Assembly: GCA_902803315.1 (NCBI GenBank)
Contig: CADCPM010000023.1
Span: 17,401 to 81,400, forward strand
DNA length: 64,000 nucleotides
From: an uncultured Coriobacteriaceae bacterium
GTDB taxonomy: Bacteria > Actinomycetota > Coriobacteriia > Coriobacteriales > Atopobiaceae
Direction of reading: 5' to 3'
In this document: positions 60,597 to 64,000 of the stretch, piece by piece
Numbering within the stretch: the first letter of the stretch is position 1
How the letters are laid out: every line of letters starts with the position of its first letter
Program-made: the position numbers and the translations under genes
The notes under the pieces: model-generated
Databases searched by the model: none
What the model saw: the letters and a program-made list of their open reading frames with translations, nothing else
Told to the model about the DNA's origin: nothing

Positions 60597-61621
60597 ACTT
60601 CCACCTCACCCGCGAACATTCGTAGGTAGAACTTTGCCGGTTGCGCCAAGGCGTCGGCAAACTTGACTTTTGCGTAATTGAACATGCAGCCAAGCGCGAA
60701 CCTGCCTTGGGACCCGTCATCCCGGTAAAATGGAACATGCCTGCCAAATGTCGCGCCGGCGATGAGCCTCCAGCGCTCGTCTGCCAGTCCCCATTCTTGC
60801 AGGGTTCCGCATATCTGGGCGCCGTAACCACTCTCCATGCAAGCATGGGCCTGGCGAGGCGTCGTTTCGTTGAACGAAAGCGACAGGCCGAACACCTCGC
60901 CCAGCGTCCCGTCGGGCATGATGTCGAATTGGAAGTCAATGGACGGCGCAAGAGACATGAACGTGCTGCACCGCAAGAGCATCTCGCCGTCGTATGCGGT
61001 AAAGCCAATCTGGTCGAATTGAGCGGCAAGAAGCGCGGGATCGCTAGCGCATGCCGTTTGCATGTGGTGTCCCATATACCCACCAATGCGCAGCGGCGTG
61101 CCCGCTCGACCGGGAAAGAGGCCCACATAGGCAGCGGGCCAGCCTTCTAACATGCGACCGGCCACGGTTAGGAAGCTTTCCGTACGGCTACCCTCGCCAA
61201 TGGAATCCAGGAACGGACCAATCAAATCGGAGTGTTTGCGAAACTGCAGGTACACGCCCGCCCGTTCCGTTTCGCCAACCGATGTGTCGAGCTCGATTCC
61301 GCAGCTCACGTTGCTGTCTATATCGCAGACGCCCGAAAACCAGTCGAACGTCGCTTGGTAGCCAAAACCCGCTCCCGAAGCGAACCGAGACCCGGGCCGC
61401 ACGGTATTGTGGACCGCAAGCAAATCGAATCCCGGTGATCCCAGGAGGGGAAACTCAAGGTAGGCCTCTGGATAGCCGTTGCCAATGAGCATGCGCTCGT
61501 AGGCGATCCTCGCGAGGTCGAAGCTGTTCCCGAACAGCGCTTCGCCCCTGCCGTCTTCTGCGGCAATCGAATAAAGCGCGTCGAACGCCGTCATCCTAGA
61601 GGGTTTGCCGACCATGCTCAT
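60593..61621 (-). CDS. RiPP-locus protein of unknown family, paralog 1
   Basis: About 342 residues from the ATG of MSMVGKPSRM; an in-frame ATG lies 24 bases earlier. It lines up with paralog 2: ALYSIAAEDGRGEALFG, AYLEFPLLGSPGFDLLAVH, GLFPGRAGTPLRIGGYM, DFQFDIMPDGTLGEVFGLS and LADERWRLIAGATF. Cysteines and the exact motifs differ between the two, as in heteromeric subunits. No known domain is recognised. It follows the broken radical SAM gene after a 165-base gap. Confidence 0.75.
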   Translation of the reverse strand: MSMVGKPSRMTAFDALYSIAAEDGRGEALFGNSFDLARIAYERMLIGNGYPEAYLEFPLLGSPGFDLLAVHNTVRPGSRFASGAGFGYQATFDWFSGVCDIDSNVSCGIELDTSVGETERAGVYLQFRKHSDLIGPFLDSIGEGSRTESFLTVAGRMLEGWPAAYVGLFPGRAGTPLRIGGYMGHHMQTACASDPALLAAQFDQIGFTAYDGEMLLRCSTFMSLAPSIDFQFDIMPDGTLGEVFGLSLSFNETTPRQAHACMESGYGAQICGTLQEWGLADERWRLIAGATFGRHVPFYRDDGSQGRFALGCMFNYAKVKFADALAQPAKFYLRMFAGEVEV

Positions 61622-61646
61622 GGGGCACCATTTCCGTCGAAACATC

Positions 61647-61745
61647 TTACCTATGCGTATTGTACCGTTTGTTTGGACTTATTCTGACCGGCCCGTGAGT
61701 AGCAACAACGGAAGAAACCGAGCATGTACTGAGTGCGTACGACAT
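61647..61745 (-). CDS. Possible second small peptide (32 residues) in the RiPP locus
   Basis: Between the radical SAM remnant and paralog 1 an ATG opens a short frame, MSYALSTCSVSSVVATHG and on to YNTHR. It is rich in Ser, Thr and has one Cys, but lacks a recognisable leader. GGGGGA lies 11 bases upstream. It may be chance; I list it because precursor genes are easily missed. Confidence 0.2.
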   Translation of the reverse strand: MSYALSTCSVSSVVATHGPVRISPNKRYNTHR

Positions 61746-61810
61746 CCGATATTTGTCCCCCGCATGGGACGGAGAAGGTAAATCATCTCCCGAAACGGAA
61801 TCCTCGTGCC

Positions 61811-62902
61811 CTAAGCCCCAATCTCGCTCAGGTTCGTCCATCCAGACAAGGCCTGCACGATCCTCTGGTACCATCCGCCTTCGAAGAAGCGGCACTTCGT
61901 AACGTCCTTGCAAGTAAGGCCCGAGATGTCCTGCCTGCCCGAGTACAGAAGGCCCAGGGCGCGACATCCCCCGCCGCAGTAGCCGAGGTGCTCGCACGTC
62001 CTGCACTTGCTGTTGCCGAGGTCACGCACGGTCATGTTTGCGGCACTTTCGTACGTCCCGTCGCCGAGCAGGTCCCTCAAGGGCGTCTGGTGCACGTTGC
62101 CCATGCTCATTCCGTTCTTGAGGAAGTAGCCCGACATCTGGTTGCAGGGCATGACCTCGCCCTCGGAGGTGATTGCGACCATGGTGCGGGTGCAGTTGCA
62201 GCAGTACCTCTTGCTCGGGCGCTCGCCGCTCGCGAACTTGACGGGCTTGAGGTAATAGCTCCGCTGACCTGGGAGCAGGCCGATGTATTGCCAGGTCTCC
62301 ACCTCCATCGCCATGCCGCTTCGGCTGTACTCCACGGCGAAGTCGAGCATGGCTTGGTAGTACTCATCCAGGTCCAGGCACGAGTTCGCGGCGTTCTCCT
62401 CCCAGCGTGGCGCCTCCGTCGTGCGGATTATCCGCATCCCCCGGACGCCTATGTCGTTGAGCAGCCGTGCCGTCGGCATTATGGTATGGACGTTCTTGCG
62501 GTTTACCTGCGTGTTGGAAACGACCTGAAGGCCGTTCTCGATGCAGAGCTCCATAGAGGCGATGGCGCTCTCTTGCGCACCCTCGCGCTGGCGGATCCAG
62601 TCGTGGAAGCCTATGCGTCAAAGGATATCTTCATCGTGGGCGTGCAGCCGATGGCCTTCATCTCGTCGAGAAGTTCCTGCGTAATGTACCAGCCGTTCGT
62701 GTTGATCGCGAAGACGTCCATGTTGCGCCTGTATATCTCGCGCAGGATGTCGAGGAAGCGACGGTGCGCCATCGGCAAGGAGCATGGCGGTGGCAACCCT
62801 TTCCGACAGGGGAAACGGCCTGCGGATTCCTCGCCTATAGATCGCGATGCCGGTATCCGACCATCTTCGCAGCGCCACATGGTCTGTTATGCGGTAGTAC
62901 AT
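61811..62902 (-). pseudogene. Radical SAM/SPASM peptide maturase remnant, core deleted and frameshifted
   Basis: The N-terminus MYYRITDHVALRRWSDTGIA matches this maturase type, continuing to MLLADG. At about 62775 it jumps to HRRFLDILREIYRRNM in another frame, so roughly 100 codons with the CxxxCxxC cluster motif are missing. The frame then breaks again at ISFDA-stop, where restoring one G gives GIGFHDWIRQREGA. The remainder is open to the SPASM cysteines (CCNCTRTM, PCNQMSG, CRTCEHLGYCGGGC). The start overlaps the end of the LanC-like gene. As written it cannot be a working radical SAM enzyme. Confidence 0.85.
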
Positions 62903-62916
62903 GGCCGTCCACCTCG

Positions 62917-64000
62917 TCACAGAACGGAGAGTATCGTGTTTGGATACGCATAGCGCAACAGCTCATAGCCAATGCCGCCGATCCCATTGAAGAGCGTGGC
63001 GACCGAGTTGCAGCTCACGTTCGAAAGAGGGTCCAAACGCTTGCCCTCGTGAGAGCCATGCCCGATTATGGCTCCAAGGACCCTGCCGGCAGCCTCACGA
63101 TCGCCTGTGGAAAGATAGTACTCCGCGATGGCTGAGTTCCCGCAGCACAGGTGGTCAAAGGGCATCAGGGGAAGCGAGTCAACGCTCTGTCGAACCATGC
63201 GAGCGATGGTCTGCGCCCTCGCGTCGCCGCGTTCCTCTTCCAAGATTCGGTTGGCCACGATTCCCGTGCCGGGCGCCCCCGCGCAATAGCCGTGCATGTA
63301 CTTCACCGGCGGGAAGTCCCGCAGGTCGGCCCATGTGCAGAACTTCTTCTCATAGCGTCGATAGGCGTCGATCTCGTAATCCAGCGCCTCGGCAGCGGCG
63401 GGGAGGTATCGGTCGTCGTCCAGAACGTCGGCCGCTGCGACAAGAGCCTCGGCAATCCCCGCCATTCCGTGCCCGGCACCGCTGAGCGCACGGGGGACAT
63501 CGAACATGGTCTTCCAGAGGACGTGATCCTTGTAGGCGAACGTCTTGAGCTCGAGGATGCGGTCGGCCGCATTACGAATTGTTGTAGTCTGGCCACGGTA
63601 TTCCTCGAACCTGCACAAGGTGGCAACAAGTCCTGCCAGGCCGCCAATGCGGTCGGCCATAGTGCAGCCTAAAAACTCCGTCCTTTGCAGAAGGGCCAGA
63701 ACCTGCTCGCAGAGGGCATCCAGCGTCTCGCTCGGTGCATAGCGCCGCATAAGTGCGATGCCAGTTAGGATTCCTCCAAAGCCGGCGCCTTCCCCAACGG
63801 GGACGACGAATTCGGGGTTGTCCATGTGCCTGTCCATGAAGCTGCACAGGCCCCGTATCTCGTTGACCGCCTCCCGAAGGAGTGCGTCCGTCCGTTCGCG
63901 AATGTGCTCGTCGGGCCACACCGCCGCACAGGCAGAGGCAAACACCGCGAGTCCGGTAAAGCCATCGAACAGACCGGCGTCGCTGAATTGGAACGATTGG
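62917..64000 (-). CDS. LanC-like lanthionine cyclase domain, possibly the C-terminus of a LanM synthetase (runs off right edge)
   Basis: The frame is open to the window edge and the first visible residues, SDAGLFDGFTGLAVF, are themselves LanC sequence, so the N-terminal part lies outside. The LanC marks follow: GAGHGMAGIAEAL with the catalytic-type His, YCAGAPGTGI with the first zinc Cys, LCCGNSAIAEY with the second site, and NGIGGIGYELLR near the end. The usual Cys-His-Gly is here Cys-Cys-Gly, as in ProcM-type LanM enzymes with three zinc cysteines. It would close thioether rings on dehydrated peptide. A dehydratase domain, if any, is beyond the edge. Confidence 0.85.
   Translation of the reverse strand, partial: QSFQFSDAGLFDGFTGLAVFASACAAVWPDEHIRERTDALLREAVNEIRGLCSFMDRHMDNPEFVVPVGEGAGFGGILTGIALMRRYAPSETLDALCEQVLALLQRTEFLGCTMADRIGGLAGLVATLCRFEEYRGQTTTIRNAADRILELKTFAYKDHVLWKTMFDVPRALSGAGHGMAGIAEALVAAADVLDDDRYLPAAAEALDYEIDAYRRYEKKFCTWADLRDFPPVKYMHGYCAGAPGTGIVANRILEEERGDARAQTIARMVRQSVDSLPLMPFDHLCCGNSAIAEYYLSTGDREAAGRVLGAIIGHGSHEGKRLDPLSNVSCNSVATLFNGIGGIGYELLRYAYPNTILSVL

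Noticed and set aside
57952..64000. Class V lanthipeptide cluster (LxmK/X/Y type)
   Set aside because: The kinase is HipA-like, I see no HopA1-type lyase, and the cyclase is a true LanC domain with zinc motifs.

Overview
The window looks like a chromosomal stretch of an anaerobic, GC-rich, gut- or rumen-type actinobacterium of the class Coriobacteriia, perhaps an Olsenella/Atopobiaceae-like genus. The reasons are the high GC content, many lipoproteins with Ser-rich linkers after the lipobox, Tat-type lipoprotein signals on redox and carbohydrate enzymes, ECF and DUF4430 transport genes, ChW surface repeats and dispersed GGGGACAGTCCCC hairpins. The class is an inference from style; no marker gene is present to settle the genus.

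Layout. 1-7.4 kb (minus): an anaerobic cobalamin operon, apparently under a cobalamin riboswitch. In transcription order it holds an exported CbiK-type cobaltochelatase, a small lipoprotein, a substrate-binding lipoprotein, a fused FecCD permease-ATPase, cbiD, cbiF and the start of cbiG. 7.4-12.2 kb (minus): two c-di-GMP proteins. 12.3-16.6 kb (plus): an OFA-type MFS transporter, then an exported redox group (FGE-flavodoxin fusion broken by an amber codon, a Tat flavodoxin lipoprotein, a DUF4405 membrane protein). 16.6-19.8 kb: a GC-rich surface adhesin and an array of alternating 12-bp sites. 19.8-22.6 kb: an enoate-reductase-like flavoenzyme divergent from a MerR regulator, with a textbook MerR-type promoter between them. 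22.8-27.7 kb: cyclophilin-like/flavodoxin redox genes, a HAD fusion, an HTH protein with a degenerate desulfoferrodoxin half, and small membrane or lipoproteins. 28-36.5 kb: a sensory EAL protein, a VanY peptidase, and a cell-envelope operon (asparagine-synthase-like, GT51 transglycosylase, broken polysaccharide deacetylase), then an arylsulfotransferase lipoprotein. 36.5-42.4 kb: a Schlafen/AlbA-type regulator with palindromic operators, an exported GH13 glucosidase, a Hint-domain protein with a double-glycine leader, and a PAP2 phosphatase. 42.4-48 kb (minus): a water-forming NADH oxidase and a hybrid histidine kinase coupled to a solute-binding protein. 48-57.9 kb (plus): a methyltransferase plus a NikBCADE-like ABC transporter, then a DUF4430 lipoprotein with an ECF transporter.

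57.9-64 kb (minus) is the most interesting region. It is a ribosomal-peptide (RiPP) locus with a LanC-type cyclase carrying a CCG zinc motif (running off the right edge), a radical SAM/SPASM maturase whose CxxxCxxC core has been deleted, two paralogous proteins of unknown function, a 56-residue Nif11-like precursor peptide ending in a double-glycine site and a 10-residue core, and a HipA-like kinase.

Two features recur through the window. First, several families of dispersed hairpins sit between genes; some provide the stop codon of the gene they abut, and the larger ones have arms that differ between copies but pair within each copy. Second, several genes are broken by one small lesion (amber codon, single-G loss, internal deletion), which means either ongoing decay or sequence errors.
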